This document shows positions 1-7,622 of a stretch of 14,619 nt of DNA, one piece after another. Under the pieces are notes generated by a model, which saw nothing but the letters and a program-made list of their open reading frames with translations, did not search any database and was not told where the DNA came from. The position numbers and the translations under genes are program-made. Each line of letters begins with the position of its first letter. Position 1 is the first letter of the stretch. The DNA is from Bacteroidia bacterium. GTDB taxonomy: Bacteria; Bacteroidota; Bacteroidia; Bacteroidales; Rikenellaceae. The stretch covers positions 1 to 14,619 of the forward strand of contig BNXD01000037.1 of NCBI GenBank assembly GCA_025999315.1. Direction: 5' to 3'.

Positions 1-545
1 ATCCTTATTATCTTACCACAGGCCAGCGGTTCTATGACTGGATCGAGAAATATCTACACGATCCGAAGTCGGATATTGTGTTCAATGCGTGGCTTACATC
101 GCCCGAGGCGCGTATCGACGATGCCGTCTATTCCTACAATACCGGGCTGTTGATCGAAGGCGCGGTCGCTCTCTATAATTTCACCGGCGAACAGAAATAC
201 CTCGATAATGCACAACGTCTTGCCAAGGGCAGCCATAAATTCTTTATGCGCCGGACGACCGAATCGCGACCTTTTAATCGCGATCTGGCGTGGTTCTATC
301 TTGTGCTTTTCAGGGGCTATCACGATCTGTATAACGTGGATGGCCGGTCGAAGTATGTCGATGAGATGATCGCGTGGGTAGACTGGGCATGGGAAAATGC
401 CAGGGACGATCACGGGCTCGTCTATTCCAAATGGTCGGCGGAAAAAGACGAGTCGGCGAGCCCCAAGTGGCTGCTCGACGAGTCGTGCATACCTGAATTT
501 TTTGCACGGGCTGCCGTAATAAGATCAGAGAAGAATAAAAACTAA
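1..545 (+). CDS. GH76 alpha-1,6-mannanase-like glycoside hydrolase, 3' part
   Basis: The reading frame is open from base 3 to the TAA at 543-545, so the gene enters from outside the window and only about 180 C-terminal residues are seen. The pattern 'SYNTGLLIEGAVALYNFTGE' followed by 'KYLDNAQRLA', and later 'FRGYHDLYNVDG', 'KYVDEMIAWVDWAWENARD' and 'PKWLLDES', matches the C-terminal half of the alpha-helical barrel of GH76 enzymes, which cleave alpha-1,6-mannan endo-wise. The catalytic Asp-Asp pair of the family lies in the missing N-terminal half, so activity cannot be judged. No internal break is seen. The next gene begins 17 bases after the stop, so the two are probably cotranscribed. The neighbouring glycan-binding lipoprotein and arabinofuranosidase support a role in a polysaccharide-utilisation locus. 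A related alpha/alpha-barrel family is the main alternative. Confidence 0.85.
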   Translation, partial: PYYLTTGQRFYDWIEKYLHDPKSDIVFNAWLTSPEARIDDAVYSYNTGLLIEGAVALYNFTGEQKYLDNAQRLAKGSHKFFMRRTTESRPFNRDLAWFYLVLFRGYHDLYNVDGRSKYVDEMIAWVDWAWENARDDHGLVYSKWSAEKDESASPKWLLDESCIPEFFARAAVIRSEKNKN

Positions 546-562
546 CCAAAAACCAATCCTTC

Positions 563-2167
563 ATGAAGAATTCAATCTTTACGCTGCTACTTGGCGCCGC
601 AGCCTTTTTTGTCTCGGGGTGCTCCAAAAACACTCCTCAGGAGACGGAAGGACCTTCGACCGGGAGCTCCGTGCACACGCTCAATGTAAGCGCTTCGACA
701 GATGCCATTACCCGTTCGGGAATGAACCCGGCCAAAGACGCCGTCATATGGCTGACGGGCGACAAAATAGGTCTGTTCGCTGCGGACAACTCCAACACCG
801 TGCTTTCCGAGGCGGGAATAACGGGCGCGGGGCGCAGTGCGCTCTTCTCCGGTGCGATCAATGGGGCCATTGAGGACAACACCACCTATTACATGTACTT
901 TCCCTACACCAGCGGAGCGACCCTGACCGCCAATAAACTTACGTTCCCTTTCCCCGGCACGATCAATTACGGTGAGTCGGGAGTAAGGGATATACCAATG
1001 GTCGCCAAGTTCACCGGCAAAGAGAGCGAAGTCAACGCCACGTTCAAACAGCTGTTCGCAATCATGCAGGTGTCGTTGCTGAAAAACAACACCTCCAAGA
1101 TGATCAATGTTCAGCGTATCACCTTTGAGGGAAAGAACGGTGAGAACATTGCGGGTAACGTAAGTGTCGATATGTCGGCTGCCTCTTTCTCTGCCGACCT
1201 GTCCGCTGCGACCGGTAAAACGATCACCCTGAATTGCGCCAACTCGGGCGGAGTGCAGCTCGATAAGACCACCCCCGTCCAATTCTTCATCGCCGTGCCC
1301 GCGATGACCTATTCAAATGGGTATAAGCTATCCATCGAAACCGACGATGAGACCTTTGTCTACAACAGCGGATCGGGCGCTGTTGCGCTGAGCAAAGGCG
1401 AGGTTTTTGAGTCCCCCGAGTACGTGGTACAGGGAGAGATCACTGTTGCCCCCACGGAGCTTTTCCTCCACGGTACGGGTATCCGCGGGGATGCTGAAGG
1501 TCGCCGTTTCCGTATAGATGAAAATGGTGAGTTCGTGATATTTGCCAGATTGCAAGCAGGGACGCTATATCTTAAAAGCGAGACAGGGGACAGGATCTAC
1601 TACAATGGGACCAAGTTCGTATATGGGGACGGAACTTTCGTAATTGAGGGAAATGTCGGCGCAGGGTATCACGAGGGCTATTGTTACAGGATCACGATAA
1701 ACTACACCGCCAACAAGCTCGATGTGGTTCAGTTCTTCAACGACTGGTCATTCTTTATCTGGGCAGGCGACAATAGCAATATGGGAAATATAGTCTATCG
1801 CGGCGCAGGTATATTCAGTTGCGGCACTGTTGGCAGTGAGGTTAGTTTCACCCCGCCCAGCATTGATTATGGCGGAGGAGACGTCAGACCCGATTACCGC
1901 TACTGCATCTATTTCCCGGTCAACTATCCCGTGGACAACACTCGCATGTATTGGGGCGCAGCTTCCGTATCACAGCCCGATGCCAATACACCTCAGCTTT
2001 ATTACAATGTCGCCTACAATATGGTGGCTCCGGGCACTGATGCATTTGACTGGAACCACCAGTGGATGATGCGTGCCGACTATGTCGACAAGAAGGGTGT
2101 TATTACCATCGATTCGAATATCGACGGACCCATGACGCTCGTATTCTCCGACGTGGTCGCTAAGTAA
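563..2167 (+). CDS. Fimbrillin-like / surface glycan-binding lipoprotein
   Basis: 534 residues. A type II signal peptide ends in the lipobox VSGC with the lipidated cysteine at residue 20, so the protein is probably anchored in the outer membrane. Residues about 40-285 look like the fimbrillin (Mfa2/FimA-like) family seen in Bacteroidota loci: 'ITRSG' near the start, 'WLTGDKIGLFAADNS', then 'YYMYFPYTSGATL' and a conserved 'FKQLFAIMQVSL' strand. Residues about 290-534 form a second, aromatic-rich part starting 'APTELFLHGTG' with many Trp/Tyr residues ('FFNDWSFFIWAGDNS', 'DWNHQWMMR'). It resembles the beta-sandwich binding domains of SusE/SusF-type proteins, but I cannot name a family. Placed 17 bases after a GH76 gene and before a GH51 gene, it most likely binds the locus substrate at the cell surface. 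A true pilus subunit is possible but less likely given the context. Confidence 0.7.
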   Translation: MKNSIFTLLLGAAAFFVSGCSKNTPQETEGPSTGSSVHTLNVSASTDAITRSGMNPAKDAVIWLTGDKIGLFAADNSNTVLSEAGITGAGRSALFSGAINGAIEDNTTYYMYFPYTSGATLTANKLTFPFPGTINYGESGVRDIPMVAKFTGKESEVNATFKQLFAIMQVSLLKNNTSKMINVQRITFEGKNGENIAGNVSVDMSAASFSADLSAATGKTITLNCANSGGVQLDKTTPVQFFIAVPAMTYSNGYKLSIETDDETFVYNSGSGAVALSKGEVFESPEYVVQGEITVAPTELFLHGTGIRGDAEGRRFRIDENGEFVIFARLQAGTLYLKSETGDRIYYNGTKFVYGDGTFVIEGNVGAGYHEGYCYRITINYTANKLDVVQFFNDWSFFIWAGDNSNMGNIVYRGAGIFSCGTVGSEVSFTPPSIDYGGGDVRPDYRYCIYFPVNYPVDNTRMYWGAASVSQPDANTPQLYYNVAYNMVAPGTDAFDWNHQWMMRADYVDKKGVITIDSNIDGPMTLVFSDVVAK

Positions 2168-2179
2168 GGATTCATAACT

Positions 2180-2510
2180 AACGTGGATCCTGTGAATTGA
2201 CAGTTGGATTTTATGTTTTGATTGTCAATATCTTGTCGTGCCGCCGATTTTGTGTCATGCACCCTGAACAAAACTCTGTTCATGTCACCCTGAGCGAAGT
2301 CGAAGGGTCTCAGCAAAACATTATGTATGAGATGCTTCGAGTACGCTCAGCATGACATTTTGAATTTAAACTACTGATTGGCATAACTATGTCTTCAGTA
2401 ATCAGAGCGGCAGTTTTTGGAGTAATATCTTTTGTTTCGACAACTCAAAGACCGCAAAACTCAGCTATTCACCTAATATCAAAGTAATTATAATTCACAA
2501 GATTCACGTT
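2180..2510. repeat. Region bounded by 19-bp inverted repeats (MITE-like candidate)
   Basis: Bases 2180-2198 and 2492-2510 are inverted copies of each other with 17 of 19 positions matching; both differences are transitions. They bracket 331 bp inside the 412-bp gap between the glycan-binding lipoprotein and the GH51 gene, and the bracketed DNA contains a second, separate inverted repeat (2283-2357). No gene is supported inside. A short weak stem (ATTGACA at 2196-2202, TGTCAAT at 2223-2229) lies just inside the left end. No clear target-site duplication is visible. A miniature inverted-repeat element or a long-range RNA stem are both possible. Confidence 0.45.
2283..2357. repeat. Dispersed-type imperfect palindrome, 29-bp arms
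   Basis: The arms 2283-2311 and 2329-2357 pair at 23 of 29 positions around a 17-base spacer; they begin TGTCA and end TGACA. The left arm contains 'CCCTGAGCGAAGTCGAAGGG', a word I recognise as part of a palindromic repeat scattered through intergenic DNA of many Bacteroidota. A shorter related copy, 'GTCATGCACCCTGAACA', starts at about 2254 and itself sits in a small GAACA/TGTTC stem (2266-2281). Its reverse strand encodes the 'RPFDFAQGD' peptide typical of such repeats, which is not a gene. Confidence 0.7.
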
Positions 2511-2516
2511 AAATAA

Positions 2517-2565
2517 GGCGAGTTCACATGAACCCGAAAGACGTTCGGGTTTGTGTGAACTCGCC
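2517..2565. promoter_or_regulatory. 22-bp hairpin in the GH51 leader
   Basis: Bases 2517-2538 and 2544-2565 form a 22-bp stem with a 5-base loop (AGACG). Every pair is Watson-Crick except two adjacent G-U wobbles in RNA. The stem ends 14 bases before the GH51 start codon, so on the plus strand it would fold next to the ribosome-binding region. It has no T-run after it on the plus strand; on the minus strand it is followed by TTATTT. It could control translation, block read-through from upstream, or be a repeat end. Confidence 0.65.
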
Positions 2566-2579
2566 CCAATCAACCGCGA

Positions 2580-5003
2580 ATGAAAACTCAGACCATGAAA
2601 TTATTGATTATTTGTGCGGGAGGACTGTTATTCGCCGCGTGCTCAGGCAGTGGAGCCAATGAAATATTTGTCGATGCCACCAGGGTGGAGAGCCACATCA
2701 CACCTTATCTCTACGCCTCCTGCATGGAGGACGTAAACCACGAGATCTACGGGGGGTTATACGCTCAGCAGATATTCGGAGAGAGCTTTGAAGAGCCGAA
2801 ACCGTCTCCCGTATTTACTTCCTTCACGCCCTTTGACGGAGCGTGGGCGGCTGACAAGGATATTGTCTTTGTGAATGCCGCCGGTGGCGCCAAGCTGATT
2901 TCCAACAACATTGAGATGAGTCGGGGTTCAGCGCAGACATACGTCAAATTTCATGGGAACGGAGGTGAAACCGCAGGCCTGCTGATCAACGTAACCGAGC
3001 CGGGAATGGGTTCCGACAATTTCAACGGATACGAAATTTGCCTTACGTCGAACGGCCGCAACCTTGTCCTGGGAAAACACGAGAAGAATTGGCAAGAGCT
3101 GAGACGGGTTGACGTGCAGTTTGATCCGGGAGATTGGAATCTGATCAAAACCACCATCGACGGCAAAGACATCGAGGTGTTCCTTAACGGTAAAAGTGTC
3201 ATCAGCCACAGCGATGCGAACCCTCTGGCAAGTGGCAAGATCGGACTGCGCACATGGGGCGCGAATGTGAGCTTCAAGGATCTTGCCATCGAAAAAAACG
3301 GTGAAAAGATCACCGCCTCATTTGAATGCGATCAGACACCCGACATCAGCAGTCAATGGAGAGGATATAATTCACCTGATGCGCAGGCCGTCTACACCCT
3401 GGAAACCACCGGCGTATTTAACGGTCAGAACTCCCAATCGGTCGTGTTCAAAAGCGGAACAGGGGTTGTCGGCATCTCTAACATGGGGCTGAACCGTTGG
3501 GGTATCGCCGTGGAGAAGGATCAGCTCTTCGACGCTGTCATCCACCTCAAAGGCAGTGTGGACGGCAAAGTTACGGTCGCCCTGCAAAGCGCCGACGGGA
3601 CAAAGGAGTATGCGAAAGAGGAGATCGATGGAGTAACGGGCGCATGGAAAAAATTCACCTGCACACTAACCGCCAACGCCACCGACGACAATGCCCGTTT
3701 CGTGGTATATCTTACAAAGCCGGGTAAAATCACGATCGACCAGGTTATGTTGATGCTTACGGGCGACAAGCTTTTCCACGGACTCGCCTGCCGCAAAGAC
3801 ATCGGCGACTTTATGGTCAACGAGAAGTTGACGTTCCTTCGCTACGGGGGTGCAATGGCCAATTCGCCCGAGTACCGATTCAAAAATATGTTGGGTGCAC
3901 GCGAAAGCCGCCCTCCCTACCGCGGTTTTTTTAATCCGTACTCGACAAACGGCTTTGGTATCGACGATTTTGTTCGCTATGCCGAAGCTGCGGGATTTGC
4001 ATTCTCTTTTGCCGTCAACACCGAAGAATCGGCTCAGGATGTGGCGGATATGATCGAGTATATGAATGGCCCCGCAACATCCCTCTGGGGCAGGAAGCGG
4101 GCCGAAAACGGGCATCCCGAGCCATATGGACTGAAATATCTCGAAGTCGGCAACGAAGAGGTGATCTACGGCGACGACACCGAAGGCTACAAGCACTACG
4201 TCGAGCGATTCAACATCATTTACGAGGCGGTTATGAGCAAAGACCCGTCGGTCGAATTGATCAACGCTGCATGGTGGAGGCCCGAGTCGGCGAACGTGGA
4301 GATGGTGTTCCGCGCCCTGAACGGCAAGGCCAAATATTGGGACTACCACCCGTGGGCGGATGCTCTGACAAGCGGTCGGGATGTCGCCGGGGATTTGGCC
4401 CGGATGCAAGAGCTGTTCCTCAAATGGGACCCCGACACCCGGATGAAGTGCGTTATCTTTGAAGAGAATGGCTATACGCACAATATGCAGAGGGCTTTGG
4501 GACACGTAACCATAGCCAATGCCGTGCGCAGGGCTGGCGACTTTGTGCTGACTACTTGCGCTGCCAACGCGCTTCAACCCTACCTTCAAAACGATAACGA
4601 ATGGGATCAGGGGCAGATATTCTTCACCCCGACACAAGTGTGGGGCATGCCTCCCTATTATGCGACCAGGATGTCATCGATGCATCACAAGCCTTTGAAT
4701 CTGAACGTTCAGACAGAGATCGAAGGTCTTGACATTACCGCTACCGGGGACGAAAAAGGGAATGAGATCGTGATGCACGTGGCAAACATCTCGGACTCGC
4801 CAATATCCACGGCGATCAACTTCAACGGATTCAAAGGCGCCGAACAATTAAAAATTATTACGCTGGCCGCTCCGCTCGATGAGAGAAACAGCCCTGAAGA
4901 GCCGGAAAAAGTTGTCCCGGTCGAGCGGATCATCAAAAATCCGGTCAGAAAGAAAATTACTTTTCCCGCACATTCTTATGTGATATTGATTTATTCAAAA
5001 TAG
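2580..5003 (+). CDS. GH51-type alpha-L-arabinofuranosidase lipoprotein
   Basis: 807 residues; releases terminal arabinofuranose from glycan side chains. A lipoprotein signal ends FAAC with Cys21, so it is membrane-anchored facing the periplasm or outside. The family's N-terminal motif is clear ('EDVNHEIYGGLYAQQIF', about residues 49-65). Two inserted beta domains follow: a LamG/DUF1080-like one (about 75-245) and a CBM4/9-like one (about 250-390). The TIM barrel runs from about 400; 'EVGNEEV' places the acid/base at Glu526, and 'VIFEENGY' holds the nucleophile at Glu628 or, by alignment with the DEW motif, Glu629. The C-terminal beta domain ends 'ITFPAHSYVILIYSK' as in other GH51 enzymes. Length is long for the family because of the inserts. 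The gene follows the mannanase and binding protein but has its own 412-bp leader, so it may be separately controlled. Long hairpins flank it on both sides. Confidence 0.9.
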   Translation: MKTQTMKLLIICAGGLLFAACSGSGANEIFVDATRVESHITPYLYASCMEDVNHEIYGGLYAQQIFGESFEEPKPSPVFTSFTPFDGAWAADKDIVFVNAAGGAKLISNNIEMSRGSAQTYVKFHGNGGETAGLLINVTEPGMGSDNFNGYEICLTSNGRNLVLGKHEKNWQELRRVDVQFDPGDWNLIKTTIDGKDIEVFLNGKSVISHSDANPLASGKIGLRTWGANVSFKDLAIEKNGEKITASFECDQTPDISSQWRGYNSPDAQAVYTLETTGVFNGQNSQSVVFKSGTGVVGISNMGLNRWGIAVEKDQLFDAVIHLKGSVDGKVTVALQSADGTKEYAKEEIDGVTGAWKKFTCTLTANATDDNARFVVYLTKPGKITIDQVMLMLTGDKLFHGLACRKDIGDFMVNEKLTFLRYGGAMANSPEYRFKNMLGARESRPPYRGFFNPYSTNGFGIDDFVRYAEAAGFAFSFAVNTEESAQDVADMIEYMNGPATSLWGRKRAENGHPEPYGLKYLEVGNEEVIYGDDTEGYKHYVERFNIIYEAVMSKDPSVELINAAWWRPESANVEMVFRALNGKAKYWDYHPWADALTSGRDVAGDLARMQELFLKWDPDTRMKCVIFEENGYTHNMQRALGHVTIANAVRRAGDFVLTTCAANALQPYLQNDNEWDQGQIFFTPTQVWGMPPYYATRMSSMHHKPLNLNVQTEIEGLDITATGDEKGNEIVMHVANISDSPISTAINFNGFKGAEQLKIITLAAPLDERNSPEEPEKVVPVERIIKNPVRKKITFPAHSYVILIYSK

Positions 5004-5006
5004 AGA

Positions 5007-5056
5007 CTTGTTTTGACGTGATTCGGGTTCACTGCCCGAATCACGTCAAAAACAAG
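5007..5056. terminator. Long hairpin between convergent genes (terminator-like)
   Basis: Starting 3 bases after the GH51 stop, 5007-5027 pairs with 5035-5056 (about 21 bp, one bulged A, 7-base loop). Its position between a plus-strand and a minus-strand gene suggests a bidirectional transcription stop. It is unusual in that the T-run lies in the 5' arm and the A-run in the 3' arm, with no U-tract after the stem, so it is not a textbook intrinsic terminator. Confidence 0.55.
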
Positions 5057-5187
5057 CCTCATATATGGCGGCGGCAATACCGTTGGATATGAGTGGCGCA
5101 TCCTGACACTTCGCATGGAATGACCGACGATCCACTGGTCTGCCGATGCACCGCATAGGGCGCAAAGCCACCGTACAACTTGGCAAT

Positions 5188-5216
5188 GGGGCGACTATCC
5201 TTGGGATGCTCGCCCC
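5188..5216 (-). terminator. Hairpin downstream of the collagen-like gene
   Basis: GGGGCGA (5188-5194) pairs with TCGCCCC (5210-5216), and inside it ATCC pairs with GGAT around a 3-base loop, separated by a 2x2 mismatch. It lies 13 bases past the stop codon of the minus-strand collagen-like gene. No U-tract follows on that strand. The remaining DNA from 5057 to 5187 shows no gene I can support. Confidence 0.45.
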
Positions 5217-5228
5217 TCCTTGTCATGT

Positions 5229-6309
5229 TCACGGATTTCTTACGAGCGTTCCATTGGCAGCTCCGGCAGCGATCGAAATGGAGTAGGTGCAGGGGCTGAC
5301 CGTGAAACCGGAACTGGTCAACTCGCTGCCTGCCCAGAACTTGCCAGGGACGAAGCGATCGCGCAGGGCGTCGTTCACCGTTACGCCGTCGAGCACTTTC
5401 AGGTCTTTCCATATCAGGTTGCGGACGGCGGCGATGTCGGTGCTGTTGCCCTTCAGGTCGAGCGAGGCGACGATGGTCGCCGTACCGTTGAACGCACCGG
5501 AGAGAGTCGCCTTTGCCGCATAGCTATGATCTGCGGCGTAGAGGCAAAGGTTGTTTATGCGCGAGGCGTCCGTGAGATTGAGCACGCCCATCCCCGTCGC
5601 GCTTGCAGTGGACGTCCATGCCCGTTTTAGGAGCGTTATTGGCCTTCACGGAGCCGACGGCTCCGTCGGCTCCGTCCGCTCCGCTCGCTCCGGTCTGTCC
5701 GTTTTGCCCTGCGGGGCCTTGCGGCCCGGTGGCTCCCGTCGATCCGGTTGCGCCGGTGTTGCCCGTATCGCCTTTGTCGCCCTTGGAACCTGTGACGGGG
5801 ATTCTGTTGTTCGAGGCGTCGAGGATAAAGCTACCGTTGAGCGTCCAGTAATAGACGTCGCTGTTGGTCGGGTACTGCGCCACGCCGATCTGAGGCGTGC
5901 TGCCTGCCGCACCCGTGGCTCCGGTATCGCCCTTGTCGCCTTTGGCTCCCGTAGCTCCCGCCGCACCCGTGGCTCCGGTATCGCCCTTGTCGCCGTTGTA
6001 GATCGTGATGGGCGAACTACTGCTGAAAGTGATGGTATAGCCGCCCGGAGTGGGTGTAGAGAACTGCGTTACGCCGGTGATCGCGTCGCCCTGCTGCCGG
6101 GCGTTGACCAGCGACTGCAACGCGCTGATGTTGCTGTTCACCTGCGCCTGCCACGTTTCGAGAGCGGCAAGGCGGTCGGCGTGGCTGCCTACTTCACCCC
6201 ACAGGGCGCTATCGTCGTACTTCTTCGAGCACGACACGGCCATCGCAATGCACAGAGCAATGGCCGCAAGGATTTTGAATCGGTTGAAATGATCGTGGCA
6301 GCATACTCT
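5229..6309 (-). pseudogene. DUF4988/collagen-like lipoprotein, start lost and frameshifted
   Basis: Reading on the minus strand, a lipoprotein signal 'RFKILAAIALCIAMAVSC' is encoded from about 6282, but in that frame no ATG, GTG or TTG lies between the in-frame TAA (6312-6310) and the Met at 6243 near the end of the signal peptide. Then come a DUF4988-like coiled region ('LAALETWQAQVNSNISALQS', 'GGYTITFSSSSPITIYNGD'), a Gly-X-Y collagen-like block, a 'YYWTLNG' module, and a second Gly-X-Y block ending near 5650. After 'NAPKTGMDV' the frame breaks. The natural continuation ('TGMGVLNLTDASRINNLCL' to the TGA at 5229) lies in the frame reached by skipping one base, so a single-base insertion between about 5590 and 5640 explains it. 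The shifted frame otherwise stops at about 5524. It would be a surface lipoprotein; it is probably decayed, unless the break is a sequencing error. Confidence 0.75.
5906..5994 (-). repeat. 35-bp direct repeats in the collagen-like coding region
   Basis: Bases 5906-5940 and 5960-5994 are identical 35-mers with starts 54 bp apart, which equals six Gly-X-Y triplets. They encode the repeated GDKGDTGATGAAG segment. Such repeats expand and contract easily by slippage, so this tract is a likely length-variable site. Confidence 0.85.
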
Positions 6310-6407
6310 TTACATCACCCCGTACATCACCACCCGTGATCTAAGGGTATTGGTGCGTTCTTAGGTACATGTTCGGACATTCATTTAAAATTTAACTCCA
6401 CAAACCG

Positions 6408-7547
6408 CTACTGGCCGAAATTGTAGATCCGAGCTGCAGCCCGATAAAATTCGTTCTTGGCGACATTGCTCTTCTTCAACCCCTGTTCCTGAACAAAATA
6501 GAGCACAACATGGCCGCTGGAGATGTAGACGCGGGTGTCGGTCCCGTAGGAGCCCCCGTGACCGATAAACCGATCGCCCACCTTCCATCCAAGACTGTAC
6601 GACTCTTTGACCGTCTCGGGGGTCTGTTTTTTTGCCAGCTCCGCCACGGCTTTTTCGCTGAGCAACCTCTTGCCGCCAAAAGTCCCGCCGCAAGCTATCA
6701 TCTGGTAGAGCTTCACAAGATCGACAGGTGTACAGAAAAGCCCTCCGGCAGCTTCGGCAAAGCGCTTTGACCGGTCGTCGAGAGGATACTGCAATTGATT
6801 GATCGTCGATTCGACAAGTTTTCCGTCCTTCATTTTATAGGGTACGGCAAGTTTATCGAGCTGCTTGCCGGTCGGCCAAAAAGTTGCGCTAACCATTGTC
6901 AGCGGATCGAAAATGCGCTTTTGCAGAAATTCGTGATAGGACGCTCCACTCACCCGTTCGATAATCGCAGCGGCGATATTAACCCCCTGATTCGAATAGC
7001 TGTAACGCTTGCCCGGATCATCCAGAAGTGGTGTGGCGGCCGAGACATATACGCTCACGCCAAGGGGAATAATATCGATCTTGCCCGATTTCTCCTGTGC
7101 CGAGGCCACCCAGCTCATGCCGCTGGTGTGCGACATCAACTGACGCAGGGTGATCGGTTTATCGGTCTTCTCCTCGACGCGCCACCCGGCACGGGCAACG
7201 CGCGCGACCATCATCTCTCCCAGTTCGGGCAGGTAGGTGGCAACCGGCGCGTCCAGATCGAGCTTACCCTCATCGACAAGCATCATCACCGCCGCACCGG
7301 CTATGGGTTTGCTCTGCGAGGCGATCCAGAAAAGCGCGTCCGGAGCCATGCGCTTGCCCTTCGCAATATCCTGATAGCCTGCCGAATTCACAGTCAGCAC
7401 CTTCTCTTTGTGCGCAACGACGGCAACCATTCCCGCCACATCGCCCGAATCGGTATAGGCATGCAGGATTTGGTCGATCTCCTTGTTCTGCCCCAGGGCC
7501 ACAACTGCCGTCAGCAGCAAAACGAACGATAACAGATACTTTTTCAT
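6408..7547 (-). CDS. Serine hydrolase, beta-lactamase/PBP class C family
   Basis: 379 residues. A signal peptide (cleavage near ALG-Q, residues 17-20) without a lipobox places it in the periplasm. The active-site motifs of the family are all present: SxxK at Ser77-Lys80 ('ASQSKPI'), YxN at Tyr184-Asn186 ('YSYSNQG'), and HGG at 330-332 ('FIGHGGSYG'), replacing KTG. Length fits the esterase-like/EstB-type members better than true class C beta-lactamases. Members act as D-Ala-D-Ala peptidases, esterases or amidases, and the substrate cannot be told here. The AraC-type regulator gene lies upstream on the same strand with a 75-bp GC-rich gap, so cotranscription is possible. The collagen-like gene follows about 100 bp later. 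Confidence 0.9.
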   Translation of the reverse strand: MKKYLLSFVLLLTAVVALGQNKEIDQILHAYTDSGDVAGMVAVVAHKEKVLTVNSAGYQDIAKGKRMAPDALFWIASQSKPIAGAAVMMLVDEGKLDLDAPVATYLPELGEMMVARVARAGWRVEEKTDKPITLRQLMSHTSGMSWVASAQEKSGKIDIIPLGVSVYVSAATPLLDDPGKRYSYSNQGVNIAAAIIERVSGASYHEFLQKRIFDPLTMVSATFWPTGKQLDKLAVPYKMKDGKLVESTINQLQYPLDDRSKRFAEAAGGLFCTPVDLVKLYQMIACGGTFGGKRLLSEKAVAELAKKQTPETVKESYSLGWKVGDRFIGHGGSYGTDTRVYISSGHVVLYFVQEQGLKKSNVAKNEFYRAAARIYNFGQ

Positions 7548-7622
7548 GGGTTCGAGATTAGTTTTATAAGTATTTGATGTTGGCGGGCCCCGGACGTGCC
7601 GTGCGCCCCGGGATTGAGAGTC

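Noticed and set aside
2080..2316. Minus-strand open frame containing 'RPFDFAQGD'
   Set aside because: The peptide is the translation of a dispersed palindromic repeat and the frame runs into the back of the glycan-binding gene; no protein features.
3666..4637. Long minus-strand open frame (323 codons) inside the GH51 gene
   Set aside because: It is the shadow of a strongly supported GH51 catalytic domain on the other strand and shows no domain pattern.
5059..5412. Minus-strand open frame past the collagen-like gene
   Set aside because: Most of it overlaps the coding 3' end of the collagen-like gene in another frame, and its tail has no recognisable motif.
5906..5994. Regular repeats considered as a CRISPR array
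   Set aside because: Only two copies, with a 19-base coding interval in frame with Gly-X-Y triplets; this is protein repeat DNA.
5551..6339. Plus-strand open frame of 262 codons opposite the collagen-like gene
   Set aside because: The long frame is a by-product of the GC-rich Gly-X-Y repeats; composition is low-complexity Arg/Val/Gly.
7548..7622. GC-rich gap between the AraC and serine hydrolase genes considered as a terminator
   Set aside because: CCCCGG words are repeated, but the only pairings I find are 4-5 bp with no U-tract, too weak to call.
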